Source: Streptomyces sp. NBC_01283
GTDB taxonomy: Bacteria > Actinomycetota > Actinomycetes > Streptomycetales > Streptomycetaceae
Length of the DNA: 64,000 nt
Assembly: GCF_041435335.1 (NCBI RefSeq)
Contig: NZ_CP108430.1
Coordinates: 8,404,001-8,468,000, forward strand
Direction of reading: 5' to 3'
Shown: piece by piece, positions 1 through 7,871 of the stretch
How positions within the stretch are numbered: position 1 is the stretch's first letter
How the letters are laid out: every line of letters begins with the position of its first letter
Notes under the pieces: generated by a model
The model's input: only the letters and a program-made list of their open reading frames with translations
What the model was told of the DNA's origin: nothing
Databases searched by the model: none
Made by a program: the position numbers and the translations under genes

Positions 1-566
1 TGCACGAGCACGCTGTCGATGGATCCGAGCAGCGTGTGCGCGAGGAGCTCGGCATCGCCCGCGACGCCCGCCTGGCGCAGCAGCATCGTCACGTGCGTGA
101 CCCGCAGCCGGTTGGCCGGGACGGCGTAGGTGCGCAGCGGATCGGTCCGCGAGGACAGGATCAGTTCATGGTGGTCGCGTTCGTGACGGACGAGCGCGGG
201 CCCGAACGCGTGCAGGCGTTCCAGGGGCGGGGCGCCGGGTCCCAGTGGCGCCGGGCCCGAGAGGAAGGCGGCCTGGAGCTGCTGCTCGCGGTGGTCGAGC
301 AGGGCGACGAGGAGCCCGGTGCGGTCGCCGAAGCGCCGGAAGACGGTCCCCTTGCCGACCCCGGCAGCGGTGGCCACCGCGTCCATGGTCAGATGGGCGG
401 CTCCGCATCCCGCCATCAACTGCGAGGCGGCCTCCAGGAGCCGGGTGCGGTTGCGCGCGGCATCGGCCCTGAGCGACGGCGGTTCGCCGGCCGGGGTGAG
501 GGTGAGCCCGCTCGCCTCGCCCGGTTTCTCGGGCGAGGGGAGGGGCTGGGGAGCGGAGCCGGTCAT
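1..566 (-). CDS. TetR-family transcriptional regulator, C-terminus cut by window edge
   Basis: The reading frame opens with ATG at 566 and runs off the left edge, giving about 188 residues with no stop. After a proline-rich N-terminal tail of about 30 residues comes a TetR-type DNA-binding domain (RNRTRLLEAASQLMAG, then MDAVATAAGVGKGTVFRRFG) at roughly residues 36-80. The rest is the start of a helical ligand-binding domain (LLRQAGVAGDAELLAHTLL). It is divergent from the FMN reductase at 699, and the gap holds two copies of the palindrome GGACC-N2-GGTCC. Autoregulation and repression of the reductase is the likely role. The inducer cannot be read from the sequence. Confidence 0.88.
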   Translation of the reverse strand, partial: MTGSAPQPLPSPEKPGEASGLTLTPAGEPPSLRADAARNRTRLLEAASQLMAGCGAAHLTMDAVATAAGVGKGTVFRRFGDRTGLLVALLDHREQQLQAAFLSGPAPLGPGAPPLERLHAFGPALVRHERDHHELILSSRTDPLRTYAVPANRLRVTHVTMLLRQAGVAGDAELLAHTLLGSIDSVLV

Positions 567-598
567 GAATGCAGCGTAACGCTTCGAGCAGATAAGTG

Positions 599-610
599 GA
601 CCGCGGTCCG
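599..610. promoter_or_regulatory. TetR-type operator, copy 1 (GGACCGCGGTCC)
   Basis: This is a perfect 12-bp palindrome in the gap between the TetR gene and the FMN reductase. It overlaps a plausible -35 (TGGACC at 597-602) of a rightward promoter whose -10 would be TACAAA at 620-625 (17-bp spacer). A second copy with the same half-sites lies 34 bp away (centre to centre). Binding by the adjacent TetR protein is inferred from position and symmetry. Confidence 0.65.
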
Positions 611-632
611 GATGGGTGGTACAAATTTAAAC

Positions 633-644
633 GGACCCCGGTCC
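633..644. promoter_or_regulatory. TetR-type operator, copy 2 (GGACCCCGGTCC)
   Basis: This repeats the half-sites GGACC and GGTCC of the 599-610 palindrome with a 2-bp CC spacer, and the symmetry extends one base further on each side (CGGACC and GGTCCG). It lies just downstream of the inferred -10 at 620-625, where a bound repressor would block transcription of the reductase gene. Confidence 0.65.
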
Positions 645-698
645 GCTTGATTCGTATCCCGTATGTGAGTTCCGTCCGCACTTTTCAGGAGTCCCGCC

Positions 699-1259
699 AT
701 GTCTGTACGTATCGTCGCTCTCGTCGGCAGCCTCCGCGCCGGCTCGCACAACCGTCAGCTCGCCGAGGCCGCCGCCAAGCACGCGCCCGCGGGTGTGGAC
801 GTCGAGCTGTTCGAGGGTCTTGCGGACGTGCCCTTCTACAACGAGGACATCGACGTCGAGGGCGGCGTCCCGGCCGCCGCGGCCCGTCTGCGCGAGGTCG
901 CCGGTGACGCCGACGCCTTCCTTCTCTTCTCGCCCGAGTACAACGGCACCATGCCCGCCGTGCTCAAGAACGCGATCGACTGGCTGTCCCGCCCATACGG
1001 CGCCGGTGCGCTCTCCGGCAAGCCGGTCGCCGTCGTCGGCACCGCCTTCGGCCAGTACGGCGGCGTGTGGGCGCAGGATGACGCCCGCAAGGCCGCGGGC
1101 ATCGCCGGTGCCGTGGTCGTCGAGGACGTCAAGCTGTCCATCCCCGCCTCCCTGACGCGCTTCGCCGAGCTCCACCCGGCCGACGACACCGAAGTCGTCA
1201 CGGCCCTCACCGAGGTCGTCTCCCGCCTCACCGAGCAGGCCACGCCCGCCGCTGCCTGA
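699..1259 (+). CDS. NADPH-dependent FMN reductase family protein
   Basis: This 186-residue protein has a flavodoxin-like fold. It begins with the phosphate-binding loop GSLRAGSHNR (residues 10-19) and carries SPEYNGTMPAVLKN around residues 78-91, both typical of NAD(P)H-dependent FMN reductases and quinone, azo or chromate reductases of this family. It would reduce flavin or quinone-like substrates in the cytoplasm. The ATG at 699 has an AGGAG ribosome site at 688-692. Two palindromic operators sit upstream and a divergent TetR gene lies beyond them, so expression is probably induced by a compound sensed by that regulator. The natural substrate is unknown. Confidence 0.9.
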   Translation: MSVRIVALVGSLRAGSHNRQLAEAAAKHAPAGVDVELFEGLADVPFYNEDIDVEGGVPAAAARLREVAGDADAFLLFSPEYNGTMPAVLKNAIDWLSRPYGAGALSGKPVAVVGTAFGQYGGVWAQDDARKAAGIAGAVVVEDVKLSIPASLTRFAELHPADDTEVVTALTEVVSRLTEQATPAAA

Positions 1260-1270
1260 CGCTTCCGCGA

Positions 1271-1289
1271 GGCCCGGACCGTCCGGGCC
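1271..1289 (+). terminator. GC-rich terminator hairpin after the FMN reductase
   Basis: GGCCCGGA and TCCGGGCC form a perfect 8-bp stem around a CCG loop, 11 bases after the reductase stop codon. No T-tract follows, as is common for Streptomyces terminators. Confidence 0.6.
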
Positions 1290-1302
1290 GGGACCGCTCC
1301 AC

Positions 1303-1332
1303 CGGCCGGCCGCACTCCGTGCGAGCCGGCCG
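1303..1332 (+). terminator. Second long hairpin in tandem
   Basis: CGGCCGGC-CGCAC pairs with GTGCG-(A)-GCCGGCCG to give 13 base pairs with one bulged A around a TCC loop. It directly follows the hairpin at 1271-1289 and precedes the SRPBCC gene, so the pair probably isolates the two transcription units. Confidence 0.55.
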
Positions 1333-1426
1333 CCGCGGTTTCCGGCCGTCCACTTGCGCCTTCCGGGCGAGGACAGCACCGCTGTGCGGCGGCGCGTGGA
1401 GGGGGCGTCGTCCTAGATTGGTTCTC

Positions 1427-1888
1427 ATGTACTCGACACAGGTGTCCGGGCATGTGAACGCCCCCCGCGAGGCCGTCTATCGGGCACTTCTCGACGCGGA
1501 CGCGATCGCTCGATGGCGCGTCCCGGACGGCATGAGCGGTCATGTGCACGCCTTCGACGCCCGTGAAGGCGGCCGGTTCCGTGTCTCGCTCACCTACGAC
1601 GGCGAGTCGGGCACCGGCAAGTCGGCCTCGCACACCGACACGTACCACGGCCACTTCGCGAAGCTCGTACCGAACGAGCAGGTGGTGGAGGTGCTCGCCT
1701 TCGAGACCGAGGATCCTGCCCTTGGCGGCACCATGAAGATGACGACCACGCTCACTGACGCGGACGGCGGAACCGATGTCCTGATCGTGCACGAAGGGCT
1801 CCCCGACAGCGTGCCCGCCGCCGACAACGAGACGGGGACGCGCATGGCCCTGGCGAACCTCGCCCGGCTGGTCGAGGACGCGGAGTAG
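1427..1888 (+). CDS. SRPBCC (AHSA1/START-like) domain protein
   Basis: This 153-residue protein is a single SRPBCC domain: it begins with VSGHVNAPREAVYRALLDAD and carries an IARWRVPDGM segment, the usual opening of activator-of-Hsp90-ATPase-like (AHSA1) proteins. Such proteins bind small hydrophobic ligands; many actinobacterial members have no known function. I chose the ATG at 1427 because the domain starts there and a -10-like TAGATT (1414-1419) ends 7 bases before it, suggesting a leaderless mRNA. No ribosome site is visible. It is followed 5 bases later by the convergent DUF1275 gene. Confidence 0.8.
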   Translation: MYSTQVSGHVNAPREAVYRALLDADAIARWRVPDGMSGHVHAFDAREGGRFRVSLTYDGESGTGKSASHTDTYHGHFAKLVPNEQVVEVLAFETEDPALGGTMKMTTTLTDADGGTDVLIVHEGLPDSVPAADNETGTRMALANLARLVEDAE

Positions 1889-1893
1889 ACGGC

Positions 1894-2583
1894 TCAGCTC
1901 GCACGCGGAGCCGTCGCGCCGGGCAGGGCCGCCGCCAGGGTGACGGCGGTGAGCAGCACTAGCGCGGGCGCCAGCGCGGCGGAAGTGCCGTAGTGGAGCT
2001 GGAGCAGCCCGCCCGCGAGGGCCCCGGCGAACATCGCGGCGACGGACACGGACCTGCGGACGGATGCCGGGCCGAGCCAGTCGGAGGCCAGACCGGTCAG
2101 GGTGCGCGTGAGGACGGTGGTGGTCAGGTCGGGCACGGCGAGCTTGCCGACCACGGCGTTCTGCAGGCCCATGCCGAGCGCGAGCAGGACGATCAGGACG
2201 TGCCTGGCATCGACGGCGAGGTCGAGCAGCAGGGCCGCCGCCACCAGCGCGGCGTGCGCCCCGACGAGCAGCGCGAACAGCCGCAGCGGCCGCGCGACCC
2301 GTGGCGCGATCCGCCCGCCCAGCCACGCACCGGCCACGAACGCCCCGGCCGCCAGGAGCGACGCGGTCGCCGAGAGCTGGACGTCACCGGCGAGCGCGAA
2401 GCCCAGGAAGACCACATTGCCTGTCATGTTGGCGACGAAGACGCGGTCGAGGCCGAGATAGCTGACGGCGTCGACGAGCCCCGTGACGAAGGTCAGCACG
2501 ACGAGCAGCGGGGGCAGCACGCCGTGGTGGCCCTCGGTGTCGGGAAAGAGGAAGGCGGCGGCCCGGTCGAGCAATGAGTTCAT
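1894..2583 (-). CDS. DUF1275 (YoaK-like) membrane protein
   Basis: This 229-residue protein has about six hydrophobic segments. The motif GLVDAVSYLGLDRVFVANMT followed by GNVVFLGFA is diagnostic of the DUF1275/YoaK family of inner-membrane proteins of unknown function. The ATG at 2583 has a GAAGAAG-like ribosome site; an upstream in-frame start at 2610 is less likely because it would add a charged extension. It is convergent with the SRPBCC gene and separated by about 70 bp from the end of the carboxylesterase gene on the same strand. Confidence 0.85.
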   Translation of the reverse strand: MNSLLDRAAAFLFPDTEGHHGVLPPLLVVLTFVTGLVDAVSYLGLDRVFVANMTGNVVFLGFALAGDVQLSATASLLAAGAFVAGAWLGGRIAPRVARPLRLFALLVGAHAALVAAALLLDLAVDARHVLIVLLALGMGLQNAVVGKLAVPDLTTTVLTRTLTGLASDWLGPASVRRSVSVAAMFAGALAGGLLQLHYGTSAALAPALVLLTAVTLAAALPGATAPRAS

Positions 2584-2656
2584 ATCGCTTCTTCGGCAGG
2601 CGACGCCCACCGCCCGACCCGCGTCCGCCCACGACGCCCCCGCCTACACTCACCGA

Positions 2657-4249
2657 TCACCGCATCCAGGCCCTGCGCACGTCGCCGCGCAGGTCCTCGT
2701 GCACCGTCCAGCGACGGTCGATGACCGTGGTGACCCGGCGCCGGGTGTCGTACCGCGCCCAGCCGGGGTCACCGGTGCGGGCGAAGCGGATCCACGCGGC
2801 GTGCATGCGGGGAGCCAGGTCGGGCGGAGGGCTGCCGGGGCCGAGCAGTGCGCCGGGGCCGCGCAGCCGGGCCGGGTCGAGACCGAAGACGAAGGGGAGT
2901 TCCATCGTGTGGGTGGCGCCGAGCAGCCCGTCGAACGCGCCGGAGCGCCAGTCGAACCGATAGCTGTACGTGGCGCCGGACGACCGCTCGGCGTGAGCGT
3001 CGGCCAGCGCCCAACTCCCCTTGCCGAACAGCGCGTCGCCCATGACGGCGGAGCGCAGCTCTCCGGGGGTGGCCCCGGGGAGGGCCCCGCGGTACGTGTC
3101 GACGAGCAAGTCCGGTTCGGGGTGCGAGCGTTCGGCCGCGGCCCGGACGTCGGCTGCCGTCGAGGCGGCATGTGCGCCGGAGGGGACGAGGTAGAGGTTG
3201 CCTTCCTCGGCGTTGGTGCCGATGAGGAGATCGATGCCGGTGCCGCCGGCCCCGGCCGCGACGGCATCGGCGGGCTGGCGGTCCGCGACCACGCTGAAGG
3301 GACTGAGCCCGACCAGCGGGTCGTACGCGGTCGCGGTCCGCAGGTCGATCCCGCCGAGCCGGGCCGTGGCCTCGACCAGGCGCGCTTCGGGGACGGCCGC
3401 GAAGGCGTCGGCACGCGGCGCGGTGCCCAGGGCGTCCGCTGCCGCCTTCGTCACGCGGGCGGCCTGTTCGGGCGAGAAGGCGCCCAGGCCGCTGCCGCTC
3501 TGCACGATGGCCCGCCGTACGAGGCGCCTGCTCTCCGGCGCGGCGATGACGGCACCGGTGAGGGTCGCCCCGGCGGACTGGCCGAACAGCGTGACCAGGC
3601 CGGGGTCGCCTCCGAACGCGGCGATGTTCTCCCGTACCCAGCGCAGGGCGGCGATGACGTCGAGGAGGCCACGGTTGCGCGGCGCTCCGGGGAGGTCGAG
3701 GAAACCGCTGATCCCGAGGCGGTAGTTGACGGTCACCAGGACGACGCCGCCGCGCGCGAAGGCGGTGCCGTCGTACAGGCTCGCCCTGGTCGATCCCGCC
3801 ACGAAGCCTCCGCCGTGCACGAAGACCATGACCGGCAGTGCGGCGTGACGCCCGTCGAGGTCCTGAACCCCGCTGTGGCTTGCGGGGGCGGGGCGGTCGG
3901 GCGTCCATACGTCGAGGGTGAGGTAGTCCTCCCCGGGGATCCAACCGGGGCCGAAGTAGGGCGACATGTCGATGCCGCCCAGGTTCCGCTCGGCCTGCGG
4001 CGCGGTCGGCCCGGCCGCCGTCGCATCCCGGACGCCCTGCCACGGGGCGTGCGGCTGCGGCGCGGCGAAGCGCCCGGTGCGGGCCGGGGGCGCGGCGTAC
4101 GGGATGCCGCGGAAGACCGCGAAGCCCTCGTGCCGGGCGCCGGCGACGACTCCCTGGGCGGTGGTCACGGTGCGGGTTCCGGTGGGGGTGGCGGTGCGGG
4201 TTCCGGTAGGGGTGGCGGAGGAAGTTCCTGGAGGGTGCTCTGTGCTCAT
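2657..4249 (-). CDS. Type B carboxylesterase
   Basis: This 530-residue alpha/beta hydrolase has the carboxylesterase type B signatures: FRGIPYAAPPA near the N-terminus, the oxyanion stretch MVFVHGGGFVAGS, the nucleophile motif LVTLFGQSAGAT, and later acid and histidine regions (GTNAEEGNLYL and GATHTMELPFVFG). It hydrolyses carboxylic esters; the substrate is unknown. No export signal is visible, but the first ~25 residues contain a Thr/Pro-rich repeat (ATPTGTRT twice). Its ATG overlaps the stop of the upstream metallo-hydrolase by ATGA, so the two are co-transcribed and translationally coupled. Confidence 0.92.
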   Translation of the reverse strand: MSTEHPPGTSSATPTGTRTATPTGTRTVTTAQGVVAGARHEGFAVFRGIPYAAPPARTGRFAAPQPHAPWQGVRDATAAGPTAPQAERNLGGIDMSPYFGPGWIPGEDYLTLDVWTPDRPAPASHSGVQDLDGRHAALPVMVFVHGGGFVAGSTRASLYDGTAFARGGVVLVTVNYRLGISGFLDLPGAPRNRGLLDVIAALRWVRENIAAFGGDPGLVTLFGQSAGATLTGAVIAAPESRRLVRRAIVQSGSGLGAFSPEQAARVTKAAADALGTAPRADAFAAVPEARLVEATARLGGIDLRTATAYDPLVGLSPFSVVADRQPADAVAAGAGGTGIDLLIGTNAEEGNLYLVPSGAHAASTAADVRAAAERSHPEPDLLVDTYRGALPGATPGELRSAVMGDALFGKGSWALADAHAERSSGATYSYRFDWRSGAFDGLLGATHTMELPFVFGLDPARLRGPGALLGPGSPPPDLAPRMHAAWIRFARTGDPGWARYDTRRRVTTVIDRRWTVHEDLRGDVRRAWMR

Positions 4250-5319
4250 GCCGTCGTCACCTGTCCCTCGTGCGCCACGGGGTGCGCATGCCCCTCGTAC
4301 CCCTGATGCCGCTCGTGTCCCTCCTCCGTCTCCGGCTCCGGGCGGGCGTAAGGAGTGAAGGGCGCCCACCCCTTGATGGCGAACGCGTTGCCCGAGCGCT
4401 CGACCTCGGCGGCGCCGTGGCCTCCCAGGTGAGCGGGAACGACGAGCGCGTTGTGGTCCGCGGCCCAGCCCAGGATTCGGCGGCGCGTGGCACGGGCTTC
4501 GACGGGGTCCTCGCAGAAGCAGCTGTTGTGGTCCGGATCGACGAGCTGGACGGGACTGTGCAGCAGATCGCCGACGAGGACCGCGCGGTCCGTCCCGCTG
4601 ACGAGGGTGAGAACGCTCGATCCCGGGGTGTGCCCGGGGGCCGCGTCGAGGCGCAGGTTGGCGTCGATCCGGTGGCCGCCCTCCCATAGGTGCACCTGTC
4701 CCGCGCGGTGCACGGGGGCGACACTGTCCTCGAAGACGTTCTGGTTGCCGCGGCCGAGCAGCGGCTGGTGGCCGTTCTCGGGATTCCAGAAGTCGTAGTC
4801 GTCCCTGGGCATCAGATAGGTGGCGTTCGGGAAGGTGGGGACCCAACTCCTGCCGTCCAGGCGGGTGTTCCAGCCGACGTGGTCGACGTGCAGATGAGTG
4901 TTGATCACGAGGTCGACGTCCTCGGGGGCGACGCCTGCCCGTGCCAGACCGCCCAGGAAGTCGGTGCGCAGGTGGCTCCACACCGGGGAGTACGGGCGCT
5001 CCTTGTGGTTGCCGACGCCGGTGTCGACGAGGATGTTCCTCCCCTCGCTGCGCAGCAGCCAGCTCTGGACCGCGGAGTTGACGATGTTCGTTTGCGGGTC
5101 GAGGAAGTGGGGCGCGTGCCAGGCGGCGTCGTCGCGCCAGGCATCCTCCGCGACGGTGGGGAGAAACTGCTCGGGCGTCATGTCGACGGGGCCGTAGTAC
5201 TCCTTGACGCGGGTGACGGTGACGTCTCCGAGTCGAACCTCCTCGATCCGCTCTGTCTGCTCTGTCTGCTCGGTCTGGTCGGTCCGCGTGAGGCCGTCCA
5301 CGTGTTTCATCTGTTCCAT
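4246..5319 (-). CDS. Metallo-beta-lactamase-fold hydrolase
   Basis: This 357-residue protein carries the metal site THLHVDHVGWN (HxHxDH), a later GHTPGSS and an Asp in VGDLLHSP, all standard for MBL-fold hydrolases. Overall layout resembles the lactonase-like subgroup (N-acyl homoserine lactonase and relatives), but substrate cannot be assigned. The ATG at 5319 has GGAG about 7 bases upstream. Residues 14-22 are a short repeat (TEQ) from a degenerate 9-nt tandem repeat. It is divergent from the XRE/MmyB regulator at 5459 and coupled to the downstream esterase, which suggests one regulated two-hydrolase operon. Confidence 0.88.
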   Translation of the reverse strand: MEQMKHVDGLTRTDQTEQTEQTERIEEVRLGDVTVTRVKEYYGPVDMTPEQFLPTVAEDAWRDDAAWHAPHFLDPQTNIVNSAVQSWLLRSEGRNILVDTGVGNHKERPYSPVWSHLRTDFLGGLARAGVAPEDVDLVINTHLHVDHVGWNTRLDGRSWVPTFPNATYLMPRDDYDFWNPENGHQPLLGRGNQNVFEDSVAPVHRAGQVHLWEGGHRIDANLRLDAAPGHTPGSSVLTLVSGTDRAVLVGDLLHSPVQLVDPDHNSCFCEDPVEARATRRRILGWAADHNALVVPAHLGGHGAAEVERSGNAFAIKGWAPFTPYARPEPETEEGHERHQGYEGHAHPVAHEGQVTTA

Positions 5320-5458
5320 CGGGGTGCTCCATGCCGGGGCGTAAAGGGCTTCGGATCACCACCACCGTCGCCGTGTCCGCGCAGGTCAGCCAGACCCGCC
5401 GCTGCCTACCCCGGACAGGGTCAGGCTGGCGTCCACGGGCCGGTGCAGACTGGGGGAC

Positions 5459-6373
5459 ATGAGTGAACGAGGCCGGCTCGGCGACTTCCTGTACGCGCGA
5501 CGTGGCCAGCTGCGGCCCGCGGACGTCGGCCTGAAGGACTACGGCGACCGGCGCCGCGTGGCAGGCCTGCGCAGGGAAGAACTCGCGCTGCTCGCGGGGG
5601 TCAGCGCCTCCTACTACACGAGGCTGGAGCAGGGCCAGTCGGTGGGGGCGTCCCCGGAGATCCTGGATGCCGTCGCGCGGGCCCTCTGCCTCGACGAGGC
5701 GGAACGCAGGCATCTGCACGATCTCGCCGACGCCGGCAGGAGGCGTGCCCCGGCGCGTCGGCCGCGGGCCGAGCAGGCCGGCACCACCACGCTCCATCTG
5801 CTCAGCACCCTGGAGAATGTTCCGGCGCTGGTCAGCGGCCGGCGCACCGACGTTCTCGCCTGGAACCGGCTGGGCCATGCCCTGTTCGCGGCGCACGTAA
5901 GCCCCGACAGCCCGCAGCGGGCGGCCGAGCGCCCCAACCTCGCCAGGATGCTCTTCCTGGACCCCCATACCCGCGCGTTGTACGCCGACTGGACGGCGAA
6001 GGCCAAGGCCATCGTCGAGAATCTGCGGATGGTCGCGGGGCGCCACCCCGACGACACGCTGCTGACCTCGCTCATCGGCGAACTCACCGTGAAGAGCACC
6101 GAGTTCGCCGCCATGTGGACCGGCCACCGGGTCAACCCCTACGCATTCGCCCGTTACGAGATGCGCCACCCCCTCGTCGGCACGCTCACGGTCACCCAGC
6201 AGAGCCTCAGCCTCCCCCAGGCGGAGGACCAGCACCTGGTGCTCGCCGTCACCGAGCCCGGCTCATCGTCAAGGGAAGCCGTGACCCTCCTCGGCCAGGC
6301 CGCGACCGCCGCCGACCGGCCGCGTGACGCGAGCCGCGCAAGCGCCGCCCCCACCCCGCAAGCGCACCTCTAG
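5459..6373 (+). CDS. XRE regulator with MmyB-like ligand-binding domain
   Basis: This 304-residue protein has an N-terminal helix-turn-helix (RVAGLRREELALLAGVSASY, then YTRLEQGQSVGASPEILDAV) at roughly residues 30-75. A long C-terminal domain with PNLARMLFLDPHTR and HRVNPYAFARYEMRHPLVG is typical of the MmyB-like fatty-acid-binding regulators abundant in Streptomyces. These usually sit divergent to a target gene, here the metallo-hydrolase/esterase pair 139 bp away. A GGGGGA ribosome site precedes the ATG. Its stop TAG shares the tetranucleotide CTAG with the stop of the convergent ROK gene. Confidence 0.9.
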   Translation: MSERGRLGDFLYARRGQLRPADVGLKDYGDRRRVAGLRREELALLAGVSASYYTRLEQGQSVGASPEILDAVARALCLDEAERRHLHDLADAGRRRAPARRPRAEQAGTTTLHLLSTLENVPALVSGRRTDVLAWNRLGHALFAAHVSPDSPQRAAERPNLARMLFLDPHTRALYADWTAKAKAIVENLRMVAGRHPDDTLLTSLIGELTVKSTEFAAMWTGHRVNPYAFARYEMRHPLVGTLTVTQQSLSLPQAEDQHLVLAVTEPGSSSREAVTLLGQAATAADRPRDASRASAAPTPQAHL

Positions 6374-7683
6374 GAAGGCTGCCGCCCCTCCAACGCGGTC
6401 TGCCACCCAGGAAGTTCGGCTTCGCGCACCTGCGCGGCGCGCCGCCCGCCCCGCGCGAAGAAGTCGGCCAGCGGCAGCGTCGCGGCGCCCACCGTCACCG
6501 CGTCCGGCCCGAGGCGCCCCAGGCCGATGGTGACCCGCCCAGCCGGGTACGATAGGGCGTAGGTGGGGATGTGGCGCTTCACCGCGGTCAGGAAGCGCTG
6601 CCCGAGCTGGAGCCCCGCCCAGCCGCCGACGAGGATCCGCTCCGGCTGGAAGAGGTTGATCAGGTCGGAGAGGCCCGCGCCCAGGTACTCGGCGGTCTCC
6701 TCGAGCACCGCGAGGGCCGTCGGATCGGCCGCGCCGCCGCCCTGAGGGTAGGCGGCGTCGAGCATGGCGGTGAGCGCGCTCTCCTCGTCGGTGTCGCCGG
6801 GGGCCCCGGGCGGGCGCCCGCCCGCCTCCCGCCACCGTTCGAGCAGCGCCTCCGCCCCCGCGTACGCCTCCAGGCACCCCAGTGACCCGCACCGGCACCG
6901 TCTGCCCTGCACCCGCACGGTGAGGTGGCCCCATTCGAGGGCCCGGCCCTGCTCCAGGTCCTCGGTGACGACGCACGCGCCGACACCCGAGCCGAACAGG
7001 ACCACCACCGCGTTGCGCGTCCCGCGCCCCGCGCCGAACCACATCTCCGCCTGACCGAGCGTCTTGGCCCCGTTGTCGATGAAGTACGGTACGGACGCCG
7101 GGAGTTGGGCAAGCCCCCGACCCGTCTCCCGCAGCAGTGATTCCAGCGGGACCGCGTTCCAGCCGATGGTCTGGCCGTGCACGACGGCACCGAGTTCGCC
7201 GTCGCGCGCGACGATTCCGGGCACGCCGATCCCGACCCCGAGGAGTTCCTCCTCAGCGGCGCCCGCGGCGCCGAGCACTTCGCCGATCCCGTCGCGGATG
7301 AGCTCCGCGATGCCGCCGACGTCATGACCCTTCAGCGTCAACGGCCGCTCCGCGCGCGCGAGTTCGGACAAGGAGAGGTCGAACAGCTCGACGCGTACGC
7401 GGGTCTCGCCCACGTCCACCCCGATCAGCTGACCGCGGCCGGGCGCGACCCGCAGCAGCGTGCGAGGGCGCCCGCCGTCGGACTCCACGCTGCCCGCCTC
7501 CTCCACCCACCCCTCCGTCACCAGCTCGGCCACGACATTGCTGATGGAACCTGAACTCAGCCCGGTGGCGGGGCCGAGAGCGAAGCGGCTCATCGGTCCC
7601 TCGAAGTACAACCGCTGCAGTACGGCGGCGCGGTTCTCCCGCCGCAGGTCGTGCACCGTACGCCCGTTGCGCTGCCCAGCCAT
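6370..7683 (-). CDS. ROK-family transcriptional repressor (NagC/XylR type)
   Basis: This 437-residue protein has an N-terminal winged helix (RRENRAAVLQRLYFEG, then TGLSSGSISNVVAELVTEG) at about residues 15-65. The ROK sugar-binding domain follows, with IGVDVGETRVRVELFDLS and the zinc motif CRCGSLGCLEAYAGA. ROK repressors release DNA on binding a sugar. The ATG at 7683 has GGAAGGA upstream. It is divergent from the ABC importer/beta-glucosidase operon and very probably controls it with a gluco-oligosaccharide as inducer. Streptomyces cellobiose loci more often use a LacI regulator, so a ROK regulator in this position is notable. Confidence 0.92.
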   Translation of the reverse strand: MAGQRNGRTVHDLRRENRAAVLQRLYFEGPMSRFALGPATGLSSGSISNVVAELVTEGWVEEAGSVESDGGRPRTLLRVAPGRGQLIGVDVGETRVRVELFDLSLSELARAERPLTLKGHDVGGIAELIRDGIGEVLGAAGAAEEELLGVGIGVPGIVARDGELGAVVHGQTIGWNAVPLESLLRETGRGLAQLPASVPYFIDNGAKTLGQAEMWFGAGRGTRNAVVVLFGSGVGACVVTEDLEQGRALEWGHLTVRVQGRRCRCGSLGCLEAYAGAEALLERWREAGGRPPGAPGDTDEESALTAMLDAAYPQGGGAADPTALAVLEETAEYLGAGLSDLINLFQPERILVGGWAGLQLGQRFLTAVKRHIPTYALSYPAGRVTIGLGRLGPDAVTVGAATLPLADFFARGGRRAAQVREAELPGWQTALEGRQPS

Positions 7684-7732
7684 GTGGTTCCTTCCGGCCT
7701 GCTCTGCCTCGAAGTTGGTTCTGTGCGACCCC

Positions 7733-7761
7733 TTGACGGTATCTTCCCCGCCGGTTTAACT
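7733..7761 (+). promoter_or_regulatory. Candidate promoter of the carbohydrate importer operon
   Basis: TTGACG at 7733-7738 and TTAACT at 7756-7761 are separated by 17 bp. The -10 is a poor match, so this is tentative. The surrounding stretch (7754-7802) is the most AT-rich part of the divergent region. Confidence 0.35.
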
Positions 7762-7802
7762 CACGTCCTAAATTAAGTCATGAGGTCATTCAGGAGTTGA
7801 AC
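7754..7802. promoter_or_regulatory. Candidate ROK operator region with inverted repeat GTTTAACTC/GAGTTGAAC
   Basis: GTTTAACTC (7754-7762) and GAGTTGAAC (7794-7802) are inverted with one mismatch in nine. The AT-rich interval between them holds two GTCAT direct repeats. It covers the proposed -10 and start of transcription of the importer operon, so it is the best place for the ROK repressor to bind. Confidence 0.4.
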
Positions 7803-7871
7803 GCGGCGCTGTCTCCAGCCGGCGCTGAGCCATCCGACCCATGACTCCCTCCGGAAGGGATACCTGGAGCC

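Noticed and set aside
2483..4306. Long open frame opposite the carboxylesterase
   Set aside because: It lies entirely antisense to a well-supported enzyme gene; its Gly/Arg/Val-rich product has no motifs, as expected for a shadow in GC-rich DNA.
7684..7871. Search for a CebR-type operator (TGGGAGCGCTCCCA) before the importer operon
   Set aside because: No such site is present; the divergent regulator is of the ROK type.
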